9,230 nt of DNA, from positions 1 to 9,230 of the forward strand of contig WLEN01000022.1 in the NCBI GenBank assembly GCA_009704225.1. Reading direction: 5' to 3'. Made by a program: the position numbers and the translations under genes. The notes below the pieces were generated by a model that was not told the origin of the DNA, did no database searches, and saw only the letters and a list, made by a program, of their open reading frames with translations. Origin of the DNA: Actinomycetota bacterium (GTDB lineage: Bacteria; Actinomycetota; Actinomycetes; Actinomycetales; Microbacteriaceae). Position 1 is the stretch's first letter; each line of letters begins with the position of its first letter. Below are positions 1-7,777 of the stretch, one piece after another.

Positions 1-206
1 CGTCGTTAATCATCGTGTCACTCACGGGAAAAATGCCCCAAGAGTCCAACTCCGAGACAAGCGATCTCGCCGACGCCCTGACCGGGCTGGGTTGGGCGCA
101 CTCGGCGGCCCGTGAGGTTGCGCGCGATGTCATTCGTGATGCACCAACGGCTAACCTTTCCGAACGTCTGAAAATCGCACTCGCGTCACTCGGCGGCAAT
201 TCGTGA
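1..206 (+). CDS. ruvA: RuvA, Holliday junction branch migration subunit, C-terminal fragment (5' end outside window)
   Basis: The reading frame is open from the left edge (first full codon at 3) to the TGA at 204-206, so this is the end of a gene that starts outside the window. About 67 residues are visible. The stretch [20 protein letters not shown], followed by a helix ending LKIALASLG, matches domain III of RuvA, the small three-helix domain on a flexible linker. In the family this domain contacts RuvB and regulates its ATPase. The preceding residues, rich in Ser, Glu, Asp and Gln, would be the linker. The GTG at 15 is not a credible start because the frame continues upstream without a stop and the domain alone would be too short. 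The stop overlaps the GTG of ruvB by four bases (GTGA), so the two are probably translationally coupled. The identification rests on the fragment plus the adjoining ruvB. Confidence 0.9.
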   Translation, partial: SLIIVSLTGKMPQESNSETSDLADALTGLGWAHSAAREVARDVIRDAPTANLSERLKIALASLGGNS

Positions 207-1183
207 CCGAGGTCGATGCCGACTCCGTTTTCGAGGGGGCGCTGAGGCCTGGCTCGCTCGAGGAATTTATTGGCCAAGAAAAAGTCCGGGAACAGTTGTC
301 CGTCATGTTGTCGGCGGCAAAGATCGAGAACCGAACTCCCGACCACGTCTTGCTGGCTGGCCCACCCGGACTGGGAAAGACGACGCTGGCCGTGATCGTC
401 GCTCACGAATCGGGCTCTCCGCTTCGTATGTCCAGCGGTCCCACAATTACGCACACCGGTGATCTGGCAGCGGTGTTGTCGTCGTTGACTGAAGGGGAGA
501 CCTTGTTCATCGACGAGATCCACCGGTTGCCTCGCGGTGTCGAAGAAATGTTGTACATCGCGATGGAAGACTTTCGAATCGACATCATGGTGGGAAAAGG
601 TCCGGGGGCGACGACCGTTCCTTTGCAAATCGCCCCATTCACATTGGTTGGCGCAACGACCCGATCTGGGCTTCTGCCGGCACCGCTGAGGGATCGGTTC
701 GGATACACGGCTCACCTCGAGTACTACGAGGTGAGCGAAATTGAGTTCGTAATTCGTCGAAGCGCGCGGCTGTTAGGAATTGAACTCGACACGCACGCGG
801 TTAATGAACTGGCGCGCCGGTCACGCGGGACTCCTCGAATCGCGAACCGACTACTTCGCCGAGTCCGCGACTATCTTGTCGTTCATGATTCCGCCGGGTC
901 ACGGGATGCGGTGAATGCGGCGCTCACCGTTTTTGACATAGACGACCACGGGTTAGACCGGCTCGACCGCGCCGTGTTGACCACGTTGATTGAGTCGTTT
1001 CGCGGGGGACCTGCGGGAATCACAACGCTGGCATCAGCTGTCGGTGAAGAGCGGGACACTCTCGAATCGGTGGTTGAGCCTTACCTGGTTCGGGTCGGTT
1101 TGATTGCTCGAACCCCACGTGGTCGTGTCGCGACACCCGCCGCGTGGGCATTGCTCGGGAAGGAGCAACCGAGCGGTCTATGA
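203..1183 (+). CDS. ruvB: RuvB, Holliday junction branch migration ATPase
   Basis: The product is the AAA+ motor that, with RuvA, drives branch migration of Holliday junctions in recombination and fork repair. It has 326 residues, close to the usual 330-350. Visible in order: the RuvB N-terminal motif [12 protein letters not shown] (residues 14-25), Walker A GPPGLGKT (53-60), Walker B LFIDEIHR (101-108, with D104 and E105), sensor 1 GATTRSG (150-156), the arginine-finger region PLRDRFG (161-167), and sensor 2 GTPRIANR (209-216, R212). The C-terminal winged helix includes [19 protein letters not shown] and [10 protein letters not shown] (268-312). The GTG start at 203 is chosen because it overlaps the ruvA stop and gives a normal N-terminus. 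There is no clear Shine-Dalgarno, which fits coupling to ruvA. All catalytic motifs are intact and the protein should be active. Confidence 0.97.
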   Translation: MTEVDADSVFEGALRPGSLEEFIGQEKVREQLSVMLSAAKIENRTPDHVLLAGPPGLGKTTLAVIVAHESGSPLRMSSGPTITHTGDLAAVLSSLTEGETLFIDEIHRLPRGVEEMLYIAMEDFRIDIMVGKGPGATTVPLQIAPFTLVGATTRSGLLPAPLRDRFGYTAHLEYYEVSEIEFVIRRSARLLGIELDTHAVNELARRSRGTPRIANRLLRRVRDYLVVHDSAGSRDAVNAALTVFDIDDHGLDRLDRAVLTTLIESFRGGPAGITTLASAVGEERDTLESVVEPYLVRVGLIARTPRGRVATPAAWALLGKEQPSGL

Positions 1184-1184
1184 T
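1179..1184 (+). promoter_or_regulatory. Possible -10 element (TATGAT) for yajC-secD-secF
   Basis: TATGAT matches five of six bases of the TATAAT consensus and spans the last codons of ruvB. It would place the transcript start near 1191 and give a leader of roughly 38 bases carrying the yajC ribosome-binding site. I see no convincing -35 element 16-18 bases upstream, which is common in actinobacterial promoters but weakens the call. Read-through from ruvAB is equally possible. Confidence 0.25.
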
Positions 1185-1228
1185 GGAAACGTTGTGTTCC
1201 CAGAGTCCCGAAAGGACGGTCACTGCCC

Positions 1229-1555
1229 ATGGATCTGACTACCCTGATGATGGTCGCCGTATTGGCGCTCATGGTTATCTTTATGATTCGCAATTCGCGC
1301 AAGCAAAAGGCTGATCGCGAAGCGCTGGTGAGCAAGGTTGTCAAAGGTGCGAATGTCATGACGACCTCGGGCATATTCGGGACAGTTCTGTCAATCGATG
1401 TTGAGCAAAACGAGATTCTGCTCGAGACAACTCCGGGAACCAAACTCCGCATTCATCGTCAGGCCGTAACGAGCGTTGTAGAGAAGTCCGCACCTGTTGT
1501 TGCCGCCAAAGCAACTGGATCGCAGACATCCGCCGCGAAGCCCGCGACCAAGTAA
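1229..1555 (+). CDS. yajC: YajC, preprotein translocase accessory subunit
   Basis: This is a small single-span inner-membrane protein of 108 residues that associates with SecD and SecF in the Sec holotranslocon. The N-terminal segment at about residues 4-20 is hydrophobic (MMVAVLALMVIFMIR) and is followed by a basic cytoplasmic face (RNSRKQKADRE). The characteristic YajC core comes next: VVKGANVMTTSGIFGTV (37-53), with the G-x-x-V-x-T-x-x-G-x-x-G pattern. The tail after about residue 85 is rich in Ala, Lys, Ser and Thr and is probably disordered. The ATG at 1229 is preceded by AAAGGACGG (1211-1219) at a usable nine-base distance. The gene lies 45 bases after ruvB and 14 bases before secD. Individual YajC proteins are usually dispensable in bacteria where this was tested, so the role here is auxiliary by family knowledge. 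Confidence 0.93.
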   Translation: MDLTTLMMVAVLALMVIFMIRNSRKQKADREALVSKVVKGANVMTTSGIFGTVLSIDVEQNEILLETTPGTKLRIHRQAVTSVVEKSAPVVAAKATGSQTSAAKPATK

Positions 1556-1569
1556 TTCACCGGTAGAAC

Positions 1570-3297
1570 GTGGCGACAACAAGTACTTCTTCTCGAGCGC
1601 GTCGTGCGCTCGTGTGGCTTGCTGTCATTTTTGCTGCATTCGGCGCGATGATCGGGTCGGGCGTTGTTTTTGACAAGGCGGGATGGACACCGAAATTGGC
1701 TCTTGACCTCGAGGGCGGGACACAGATTATTCTGAATCCACAAATCGCGGTCGGTGCGACGGTCACGGAAGAAGAACTTGCTCAAGCTGTCGGGATCATT
1801 CGTCAGCGGGTTGATGCCACAGGAGTTAGTGAAGCTGAAGTGACAACTCAGGGCGGCACGAACATCGTCGTGTCGATTCCAGGTACTCCCGACCAGGCGA
1901 CTCTCGATCGCATCCGCTCGTCCGCGAAACTCGAGTTCCGCCCCGTGCTCATTACTGATGTGTCGGACATTGTCAGCCAAGTAGCGACAAACGTCGCTGA
2001 GGCGCTGGCCAAAGACCCCAAAGCGGATCTGAGTACTCTTGGCACGCCCCAAACCCCTGCCTCATGGGCAGTCCCGGCGGCTGAACCCACGAACTTCAGC
2101 GATCTGAACTGGGTGACGCCTGAGATTTACCAGGACTATTTGACGACTCCCTGCGATGTGCTCGATGCGTCCGGTGCTAACACTGCTGACCCGACAAAGA
2201 CCCTGACAGTGTGTGCGGACGATCAGTCCTATAAGTACATCCTCGGTCCGGTTGAAGTCGATGGCGCGATGGTATCGGATGCGTCCGCAAATTACATCCC
2301 AGGTGCAAATGGCGTACAAACGAACGAATGGGGTGTGTACCTGACGTTCAACGCCGCGGGAACTGCAGCATTCGCCGATGTCACCGCGAGGCTCACGACT
2401 CTCGTGGGAGCGCAAAATCAGTTCGCCATCGTTCTCGACGGAAAGGTTATTTCCGCTCCTCGAACTCTCGCGGCGATCCCCGATGGAAAGCCTGTGATTT
2501 CTGGTTCGTTCACTGAAATCTCGTCGAAAGCGTTGGCCGACCAACTGAAGTTTGGGGCGTTACCCATCGGTTTCGAGGTTCAGTCCAGCGACACCGTCAC
2601 CCCCACGCTTGGCGTCGCTCAACTCGAGAGCGGTCTCATTGCCGGCGCGATCGGACTTCTTCTTGTCGTGATTTATGCACTTTTCCAGTACCGAGCCCTC
2701 GCGGTTGTCACCATCAGCTCACTCGCGACGGCCGGTGTGCTGACGTACGTGGTGATTACCTACTTGTCGCAAGCAAACGGCTACCGTTTGTCCCTCGCGG
2801 GTGTTGCCGGGCTAATCGTCGCCATCGGTATCACCGCAGATTCGTTTATCGTCTATTTTGAGCGCGTTCGAGACGAGCTTCGTGAAGGACGCACACTGAT
2901 TTCTGCCGTCGAAACGGGTTGGAAACGCGCGTCTCGCACGATTATCGTCTCCGGTGCAGTCAATTTGTTAGCTGCGATTGTCCTGTTTGCGCTCGCGGTG
3001 GGTAACGTGCGCGGTTTCGCGTTCACTCTTGGAGTGACAACGGTGGTCGATCTGGTCATCGTTATGTTGTTCACTCACCCACTCTTGCAATTGCTCGCTA
3101 GGACGCGCTTCTTTTCGTCTGGACATCCTTGGAGCGGGTTGGATGGAAGTGCCTTGGGAGCTGTTTATCGCGGGCGCGGGGAATTCCGGGTCGACCAATC
3201 TGTTACCTCGGGTAAGCGTGCGCGTGTCTCGAAAGAAGCGCTCAAACGTCGGTCGATTGCGGAACGCAACGCTGCGGACAACGGAGGTGACCAGTGA
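1570..3297 (+). CDS. secD: SecD, protein translocase subunit
   Basis: SecD works with SecF outside the SecYEG channel, using proton flow to pull exported proteins across the membrane. The 575 residues show TM1 at about 11-31, then the motif LDLEGGTQI (45-53) opening the large extracytoplasmic P1 region (to about 345). Five more TM segments follow at about 352-372, 374-398, 408-430, 454-478 and 483-508. TM4 holds the conserved block GITADSFIVYFERVRDE (420-436). D424 is the acidic residue expected to take part in proton movement. The basic C-terminal tail of about 60 residues is cytoplasmic. The only two cysteines are C195 and C215, in P1. The GTG at 1570 puts a short basic stretch before TM1, as expected. 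It lacks a good Shine-Dalgarno and sits 14 bases after the yajC stop, so reinitiation is likely. The stop overlaps secF by four bases. Confidence 0.96.
   Translation: MATTSTSSRARRALVWLAVIFAAFGAMIGSGVVFDKAGWTPKLALDLEGGTQIILNPQIAVGATVTEEELAQAVGIIRQRVDATGVSEAEVTTQGGTNIVVSIPGTPDQATLDRIRSSAKLEFRPVLITDVSDIVSQVATNVAEALAKDPKADLSTLGTPQTPASWAVPAAEPTNFSDLNWVTPEIYQDYLTTPCDVLDASGANTADPTKTLTVCADDQSYKYILGPVEVDGAMVSDASANYIPGANGVQTNEWGVYLTFNAAGTAAFADVTARLTTLVGAQNQFAIVLDGKVISAPRTLAAIPDGKPVISGSFTEISSKALADQLKFGALPIGFEVQSSDTVTPTLGVAQLESGLIAGAIGLLLVVIYALFQYRALAVVTISSLATAGVLTYVVITYLSQANGYRLSLAGVAGLIVAIGITADSFIVYFERVRDELREGRTLISAVETGWKRASRTIIVSGAVNLLAAIVLFALAVGNVRGFAFTLGVTTVVDLVIVMLFTHPLLQLLARTRFFSSGHPWSGLDGSALGAVYRGRGEFRVDQSVTSGKRARVSKEALKRRSIAERNAADNGGDQ
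3283..3290 (+). promoter_or_regulatory. Strong Shine-Dalgarno for secF (GGAGGTGA)
   Basis: GGAGGTGA is complementary to the 3' end of 16S rRNA and lies inside the last codons of secD. From the GGAGG core to the GTG at 3294 there are six bases. It supports GTG 3294 as the secF start even though that codon overlaps the secD stop. Confidence 0.8.
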
Positions 3298-4295
3298 GTT
3301 CCATCACCCAGTTCGGAAACCGTTTGTACACGGGAGAAACGAGCATCAATTTCATCGGACGCCGGGTCGTCTGGTACCTCACCTCATTGGCAATCATCCT
3401 TGTAGCAGTCGCGATTACTGTTTTGCGCGGAGGTTTCGCCTTCGGAATCGAATTCCGCGGTGGTTCCGAATTTCAGGTTTCAAACCCAGCATCGACCGAT
3501 ACCTCGATTGCTGAGCGGACAATCACCTCAGAGGTAGGTGCCGCAGCTGCTCCCAAAATCTCGATCGTCGGCGGAAAATCTGTTCGAGTTCAGACCGATC
3601 AATTAACAGCAGAAGAGACCGACGCGCTTCGCGTATCGCTCGCGGATGCCTACTCTGTCCCCGTCGACAAGGTGACGTCCTCGTTCATTGGGGCGTCCTG
3701 GGGGTCGGACATCACAAGCCAAGCTCTTCGTGCCTTGGCAATCTTCCTCGTGCTCGTGAGTATCGTCATGGCGTTGTATTTTCGAACGTGGAAAATGTCC
3801 GTTGCCGCAATGGTGGCCGTTGTTCACGACCTGATTATTACCGCTGCCGTATATGGAGCGTTTGGTCTCGAAGTCACGCCCGCCGCGGTGATTGGATTGC
3901 TCACGATTCTCGGCTATTCCCTTTATGACACTGTCGTGGTTTTCGACAAAATCCGTGAGAACACGTCCGTCGCGTATGACGAATCGAAACGTTCGTTTGC
4001 GGAATCCGTCAACTTAGCGGTGAACCAGACGCTGGTTCGCTCGATCAATACGAGTGTCGTCGCTGCCTTACCCGTGTCGTCGATTCTTTTTATTGGGTCA
4101 ATTCTCTTGGGGGCAGGAACCTTGCGCGATATCGCCCTGAGCCTGTTCGTCGGAATTCTCTGTGGAGCGTATTCAACAATGTTCATTGCTGCACCGCTCT
4201 ACGCACAACTGCGCGAAGGCGAGTCGGAGTCGGTCAAGCAAGGGCGCAAGGAGCGAACGGAAATCGTCCGCAACGCTTCAGGAGCAGTTCGTTAA
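3294..4295 (+). CDS. secF: SecF, protein translocase subunit
   Basis: SecF is the partner of SecD in the membrane complex that supports late steps of Sec export. It has 333 residues. TM1 lies at about 24-44, followed by GIEFRGGSEF (51-60), the actinobacterial version of the motif that reads DFTGG in E. coli SecF. The short P4 extracytoplasmic region runs to about 142. Five more TM segments follow at about 144-163, 166-188, 196-218, 248-272 and 277-304. TM4 contains LTILGYSLYDTVVVFDKIRE (203-222), the SecF signature. D212 is the acidic residue that corresponds to the one implicated in proton use. The tail from about 305 is charged and cytoplasmic. Start GTG 3294 forms a GTGA overlap with the secD stop and has a strong Shine-Dalgarno, so SecD and SecF should be made in matched amounts. 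Confidence 0.97.
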   Translation: MSSITQFGNRLYTGETSINFIGRRVVWYLTSLAIILVAVAITVLRGGFAFGIEFRGGSEFQVSNPASTDTSIAERTITSEVGAAAAPKISIVGGKSVRVQTDQLTAEETDALRVSLADAYSVPVDKVTSSFIGASWGSDITSQALRALAIFLVLVSIVMALYFRTWKMSVAAMVAVVHDLIITAAVYGAFGLEVTPAAVIGLLTILGYSLYDTVVVFDKIRENTSVAYDESKRSFAESVNLAVNQTLVRSINTSVVAALPVSSILFIGSILLGAGTLRDIALSLFVGILCGAYSTMFIAAPLYAQLREGESESVKQGRKERTEIVRNASGAVR

Positions 4296-4318
4296 TCTCT
4301 GACGCCTAAACTGAACTC

Positions 4319-4324
4319 AGGAGG
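4319..4324 (+). promoter_or_regulatory. Strong Shine-Dalgarno for rel (AGGAGG)
   Basis: A perfect AGGAGG lies four bases before the ATG at 4329 and fixes the rel start. The 33-base gap after secF also contains TAAACT (4307-4312), a TANNNT-type -10 candidate without a recognisable -35. A separate rel promoter here is possible but weakly supported. Confidence 0.8.
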
Positions 4325-4328
4325 CGCC

Positions 4329-6581
4329 ATGTCGGAAACCAATCCCAACGGTTCGGCACAGCGTCGCGCGCTTCTCCCTCGCTTGTTCTCGCGCTCGGAA
4401 ACTGGGGGAGCGCTGGAAAGAATCCTCCGGGCTCTTCGCCAGACAAACCCGCGAGCAGACGTTGCGATAGTCGAACGTGCCTACCAAGTAGCAAAAACTG
4501 CCCACGAAGGTCAACTTCGAAAATCTGGTGAGCCATACATCACCCACCCACTCGCGGTCGCCGAGATCCTCGTGGAATTGGGAATCGGCGCCAAGACTAT
4601 TGCTGCCGCACTGCTGCATGACACCGTCGAAGACACTGCCTATACACTCGAAGCGGTCACACGCGATTTCGGGGCAGAGATCGGACTTCTCGTCGATGGG
4701 GTCACCAAACTCGACAGACTGAAACTCGGCGAGGATGCCCAGGCCGAAACCGTCCGCAAAATGGTGGTGGCCATGTCCAAGGACATTCGCGTTATCTTGA
4801 TCAAGCTCGCAGACCGTCTCCACAACGCGAGAACGTGGGGCTTCGTCGAGTCAGAATCGGCCGAGCGTAAAGCCCGCGAAACGCTCGAAATTTACGCTCC
4901 GCTTGCGCACCGGCTCGGAATTCAGACAATTAAGTGGGAGTTGGAGGATTTGTCCTTCGCGGTGCTCCACCCGAAGTTGTATGTCGAGATCGACTCCCTC
5001 GTGACCGAGCGCACTCCAGAGAGCGATCGGTTCGTTAAAGAAATCATCGACCAGATTTTGGTGGACCTGAAGAGTGCCCGCGTGAAAGCCCAAGTGGCCG
5101 GAAGGCAGAAGCAGCACTATTCGATTTACCAAAAGATGATTCGGCAGTCTCGTGATTTTCAAGAAATCTACGATCTCACCGGAATTCGCATTTTGGTCTC
5201 GTCAATTCGCGATTGTTATGCTGCGCTCGGCGCGGTTCACGCCCGCTGGAATCCGATTCCAGGCCGCTTCAAGGATTACATTGCAACGCCCAAATTCAAC
5301 CTCTACCAGTCTTTGCACACGACCGTATTTGGCCCCGATGGCAAAGCCGTCGAGATTCAGATCCGAACAATGGATATGCACAAGCGCGCCGAATATGGAG
5401 TGGCTGCCCACTGGAAGTACAAAGAACGCCAGGTTCTGGGTAGTAAATCGAGTGATGAGATCCTGCCGGATGAAAACATGGCGTGGCTCGCGCACATCAC
5501 CGACTGGGAAGGAGAGACGGAAGACCCTTCCGAGTTCTTGGACACTCTTCGATACGAGATTGGCGCAAAAGAGGTTTACGTTTTCACGCCAAAGGGGAAG
5601 GTCATTGGGCTGTCGGTAGGCGCAACCCCTGTCGACTTTGGCTACGCCGTTCACACAGAGATTGGGCACCGGGTGATGGGGGCAAAGGTGAACGGTCGAC
5701 TAGTGCCGCTTGATACACAACTCGGTTCGGGTGACACCGTCGAGGTGTTGACGTCAAAGAATCCCGAGGCTGGACCCAGCCAGGACTGGTTGAATTTCGC
5801 GACCAGCCAACGTGCGCGATCAAAGATTCGTAGTTGGTTCACGAAAGAACGCCGCGACGAAGCCATTGAGAGTGGTCGAGAAGCTCTCGCCAAAGTGGTT
5901 CGCAAGAAAAACCTGTCACTGTCAAAGGTTTTGTCCGCTCAGAATCTTGCATCCGTTGCCACTGGGCTCAAGTACGAAAACGTCGACAGCCTTTACGCCG
6001 CGCTCGGCGAAGGTCAAGTCTCTACGCAGTCCGTGCTGGAAAAGATCATGGTGTTTGTCAACGATGTCGAGCATGATGACGACACCGTTTTCGTTGTGCC
6101 GACGCGCAAACCGACGGCGACCAGGGACAACGACTCGGGGGTTCTTGTCCGTGGGGCCGCTGACATTCTCGTCAAACTTGCGAAGTGTTGTACTCCTGTG
6201 CCAGGCGACGGAATCGTAGGGTTCATCACTCGCGGAAATGGCGTGAGTGTCCACCGTGAGGATTGCCCCAACGTCAAGGGTTTCGACGACGAACGGGAAC
6301 GCATGATCGAGGTTGAGTGGGCGGGGTCGTCATCAACTGTTTTCCGGGTCCACATCCAGGTTGAGGCACTCGATCGAGGAGGACTCTTGTCGGACATCAC
6401 GCGCGTTCTGTCCGAGCACCACGTCAACATTCTTACGGCTACCGTCCAGACCGATTCACAACGACTCGCAACGTCACGTTTCGTCTTTGAAATGTCGGAT
6501 ACGACACACCTTGACCGCGTTTTGTCGGCGGTCAGGCGAATTGACGCCGTTTACGACGTGTACCGCGTGAACGCGGGCTAA
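4329..6581 (+). CDS. relA: Bifunctional (p)ppGpp synthetase/hydrolase, long RelA/SpoT homologue (Rel)
   Basis: This cytoplasmic enzyme makes (p)ppGpp from ATP and GDP/GTP on starved ribosomes and also degrades it, controlling the stringent response. It has 750 residues, typical of long RSH proteins. The HD hydrolase domain (about 45-200) keeps its metal-binding residues: H73 in THPL, H97-D98 and the HDTVED motif (97-102), and D162 in ADRLHN. The synthetase domain (about 240-365) shows YSIYQKM (264-270), YDLTGIR (281-287), RFKD (313-316), NLYQSLHT (324-331) and VEIQIRT (341-347), with E343 a likely catalytic residue. RFKD is the form found in bifunctional enzymes; monofunctional RelA has an acidic EXDD version. 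The regulatory half follows: TGS domain (VYVFTPKG onward, 416-475), a helical region, a zinc-finger-like domain with C620, C621, H642 and C646, and an ACT domain (about 672-748). Both activities should be intact. The stop overlaps the stop of the convergent DUF349 gene. Confidence 0.97.
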   Translation: MSETNPNGSAQRRALLPRLFSRSETGGALERILRALRQTNPRADVAIVERAYQVAKTAHEGQLRKSGEPYITHPLAVAEILVELGIGAKTIAAALLHDTVEDTAYTLEAVTRDFGAEIGLLVDGVTKLDRLKLGEDAQAETVRKMVVAMSKDIRVILIKLADRLHNARTWGFVESESAERKARETLEIYAPLAHRLGIQTIKWELEDLSFAVLHPKLYVEIDSLVTERTPESDRFVKEIIDQILVDLKSARVKAQVAGRQKQHYSIYQKMIRQSRDFQEIYDLTGIRILVSSIRDCYAALGAVHARWNPIPGRFKDYIATPKFNLYQSLHTTVFGPDGKAVEIQIRTMDMHKRAEYGVAAHWKYKERQVLGSKSSDEILPDENMAWLAHITDWEGETEDPSEFLDTLRYEIGAKEVYVFTPKGKVIGLSVGATPVDFGYAVHTEIGHRVMGAKVNGRLVPLDTQLGSGDTVEVLTSKNPEAGPSQDWLNFATSQRARSKIRSWFTKERRDEAIESGREALAKVVRKKNLSLSKVLSAQNLASVATGLKYENVDSLYAALGEGQVSTQSVLEKIMVFVNDVEHDDDTVFVVPTRKPTATRDNDSGVLVRGAADILVKLAKCCTPVPGDGIVGFITRGNGVSVHREDCPNVKGFDDERERMIEVEWAGSSSTVFRVHIQVEALDRGGLLSDITRVLSEHHVNILTATVQTDSQRLATSRFVFEMSDTTHLDRVLSAVRRIDAVYDVYRVNAG
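6563..6576 (-). terminator. GC hairpin without U-tract just past the DUF349 stop
   Basis: CCGCG-TGAA-CGCGG forms a perfect five-base-pair GC stem with a four-base loop. On the minus strand it starts one base after the DUF349 stop codon, a suitable place for a terminator or a 3'-end stabiliser. On the plus strand it lies within the last codons of rel. Neither side has a T-run, so it would be of the tail-less kind sometimes proposed in Actinobacteria. It may also be chance within a GC-rich coding end. Confidence 0.3.
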
Positions 6582-6608
6582 CCAATAGCGGCTAGCCACT
6601 CTTTCTTG
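6576..6608 (+). terminator. Weak hairpin plus T-rich stretch after rel
   Basis: GGCTA (6576-6580) can pair with TAGCC (6593-6597) across a 12-base loop. The stretch that follows, ACTCTTTCTT, is T-rich. It would lie directly at the rel stop and inside the antisense end of the DUF349 gene. The stem is short and its left arm shares a base with the preceding GC hairpin, so termination here is only a possibility. Confidence 0.2.
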
Positions 6609-7771
6609 GATGCAATCTCCGACTGGATGCGCGCCATTGCGGCAGCATCGGAGAGCCCAGCCGCTTGCGCTTCGAGTTGGGCGATGGACGCTTCCACCTG
6701 AGCAGCGAATCCTTCACGGAGGGCAACTTTCGCCGGGTTTGTTCGTTCAAGGTGGTCGGTCTCGAGAGTACGAACATGTCGTTCGATCGCGCGGATACCA
6801 TCATTGATTCTGCGCTCGTCGGCCTTGGCCACGTTGCCGAGGAGATCCCACTTGGTGCGAAGTTCGCGAAAGCCCCGCTTCGCAGCGTCGGCGTCCTTTT
6901 CACTGAGAAGGTGCTGATACTGGCTGAGGAGCGCTTCCTTCGCCTCGGTGTTTGCTGTCCACTCGAGGGAGCCTGCACTGTAGAGCGCGTCGCCAGCGGC
7001 TTTGAATCGATCCCACAGTTGGTTGTCAAGGGCTCGTGCGGCGCGCGGCGCCTTCTTCCATTCCTCGAGTAGTGAGCGGTATTGGCCAATTCCGTCCGCA
7101 CCCTTCGGAGCGAGGGCTTCGGCCTTTTCGCACAGATCAGTCTTGACACTCTTTGCTTCTTTGTCTGCTGATTGTTTGGTCTGGAAGAACGCCCGCTGTG
7201 CTCGGTCAAATGTCTGACGAGCAGTCTTGAAACGGTTCCACAACTCATCGGCGGCCTTCTTGGGAATGCGGTGCGGGAGTTTTTGCTCTTCCTTCCAGGA
7301 ATCGAACAACTCACCAATTTCTTTCTGGGCATTCCGCCAGTGAATTGAGCCGTTGATCTGTAATGCTATTTCTTCTACGCGCTCGACGATCGACGTTCGA
7401 CGTTCTAGTGACTGAGCAGACGCTTCTTTGTTCTCAGCGTCCTGTTTGTCTTTGAGACCTGCAATCGACTCGGCGACAACTCCGACTCTCAGACGTAGGG
7501 CGTTAAGGTCACCCACCGCGTGCGCGTCCGTCAAGGCGACAACCAACTTTTCGATGGCGGCCAGAAGGTCTCGCGCGGACGCACCTGCCTTCGATCGCTG
7601 CTCGAGCAGGGTAACCTGCGATGCCAACTCCGTGAACCGAGTGACGTAAAACGCGAGAGCTTCGTCCGCTGAGACATCGACGACCTGACCGACGCTACGC
7701 CAGTCCCCGTCTTTGACCCACACGGTGCCGTCAGCCTCGACCCGACCAAATGTTGTTTCGCTTTGTGCCAC
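6578..7771 (-). CDS. DUF349 domain protein of unknown function
   Basis: The 397-residue product is highly charged, predicted mostly helical, and has no signal peptide or membrane segment, so it is probably cytoplasmic. Its N-terminus ([12 protein letters not shown], 8-19) and a following helical region with [11 protein letters not shown] (49-59) resemble the actinobacterial members of this family. At least two DUF349 repeats are visible. The first has a SWKEEQKLP then [12 protein letters not shown] pattern (158-188). The second has EEWKKAPRA then [12 protein letters not shown] (236-263). A degenerate third lies around [10 protein letters not shown] (303-312). The C-terminus after about 355 looks like coiled coil. 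The GTG at 7771 is chosen because it gives the conserved N-terminus. It has no Shine-Dalgarno but has a -10-like TAATGT six bases upstream, suggesting a leaderless mRNA. It converges on rel with overlapping stops and diverges from rarA. No function is assigned. Confidence 0.9.
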   Translation of the reverse strand: MAQSETTFGRVEADGTVWVKDGDWRSVGQVVDVSADEALAFYVTRFTELASQVTLLEQRSKAGASARDLLAAIEKLVVALTDAHAVGDLNALRLRVGVVAESIAGLKDKQDAENKEASAQSLERRTSIVERVEEIALQINGSIHWRNAQKEIGELFDSWKEEQKLPHRIPKKAADELWNRFKTARQTFDRAQRAFFQTKQSADKEAKSVKTDLCEKAEALAPKGADGIGQYRSLLEEWKKAPRAARALDNQLWDRFKAAGDALYSAGSLEWTANTEAKEALLSQYQHLLSEKDADAAKRGFRELRTKWDLLGNVAKADERRINDGIRAIERHVRTLETDHLERTNPAKVALREGFAAQVEASIAQLEAQAAGLSDAAAMARIQSEIASKKEWLAAIG

Positions 7772-7777
7772 CCGTCA

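Noticed and set aside
1459..2052. 197-residue open frame antisense to yajC and secD
   Set aside because: It lies opposite well-identified coding sequence, has no recognisable domain and no ribosome-binding site that I can see, and its composition is that of a shadow of the secD codons.
2062..2544. 160-residue open frame antisense to the SecD P1 region
   Set aside because: It is rich in Arg, Ser and Gly without any motif, and is fully explained by codon bias of secD on the other strand.
5152..6219. Two forward frames of 155 and 135 residues inside rel
   Set aside because: They overlap the conserved synthetase, TGS and helical regions of Rel in another frame; no independent signals.
4329..6581. 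Monofunctional RelA (synthetase only)
   Set aside because: The HDTVED hydrolase motif and other metal ligands are intact and the synthetase carries RFKD rather than an acidic EXDD motif, which indicates a bifunctional enzyme.
6586..6597. GGCTAGCC palindrome near the rel/DUF349 junction as an operator
   Set aside because: Eight-base palindromes are common by chance at this length. It lies in coding sequence of the DUF349 C-terminus and is far from any promoter.
6771..6785. CGAAC-ATGTC-GTTCG, resembling an actinobacterial LexA (SOS) box
   Set aside because: The spacer is five bases rather than the four in the GAAC-N4-GTTC consensus, and the site is deep inside the DUF349 coding region, far from any promoter. 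No SOS box was seen upstream of rarA either.
6592..7332. 246-residue frame on the same strand as the DUF349 gene, different frame
   Set aside because: It is extremely rich in Arg, Ser and Pro, has no motif, and lies wholly inside a gene with clear family repeats; a frame shadow.
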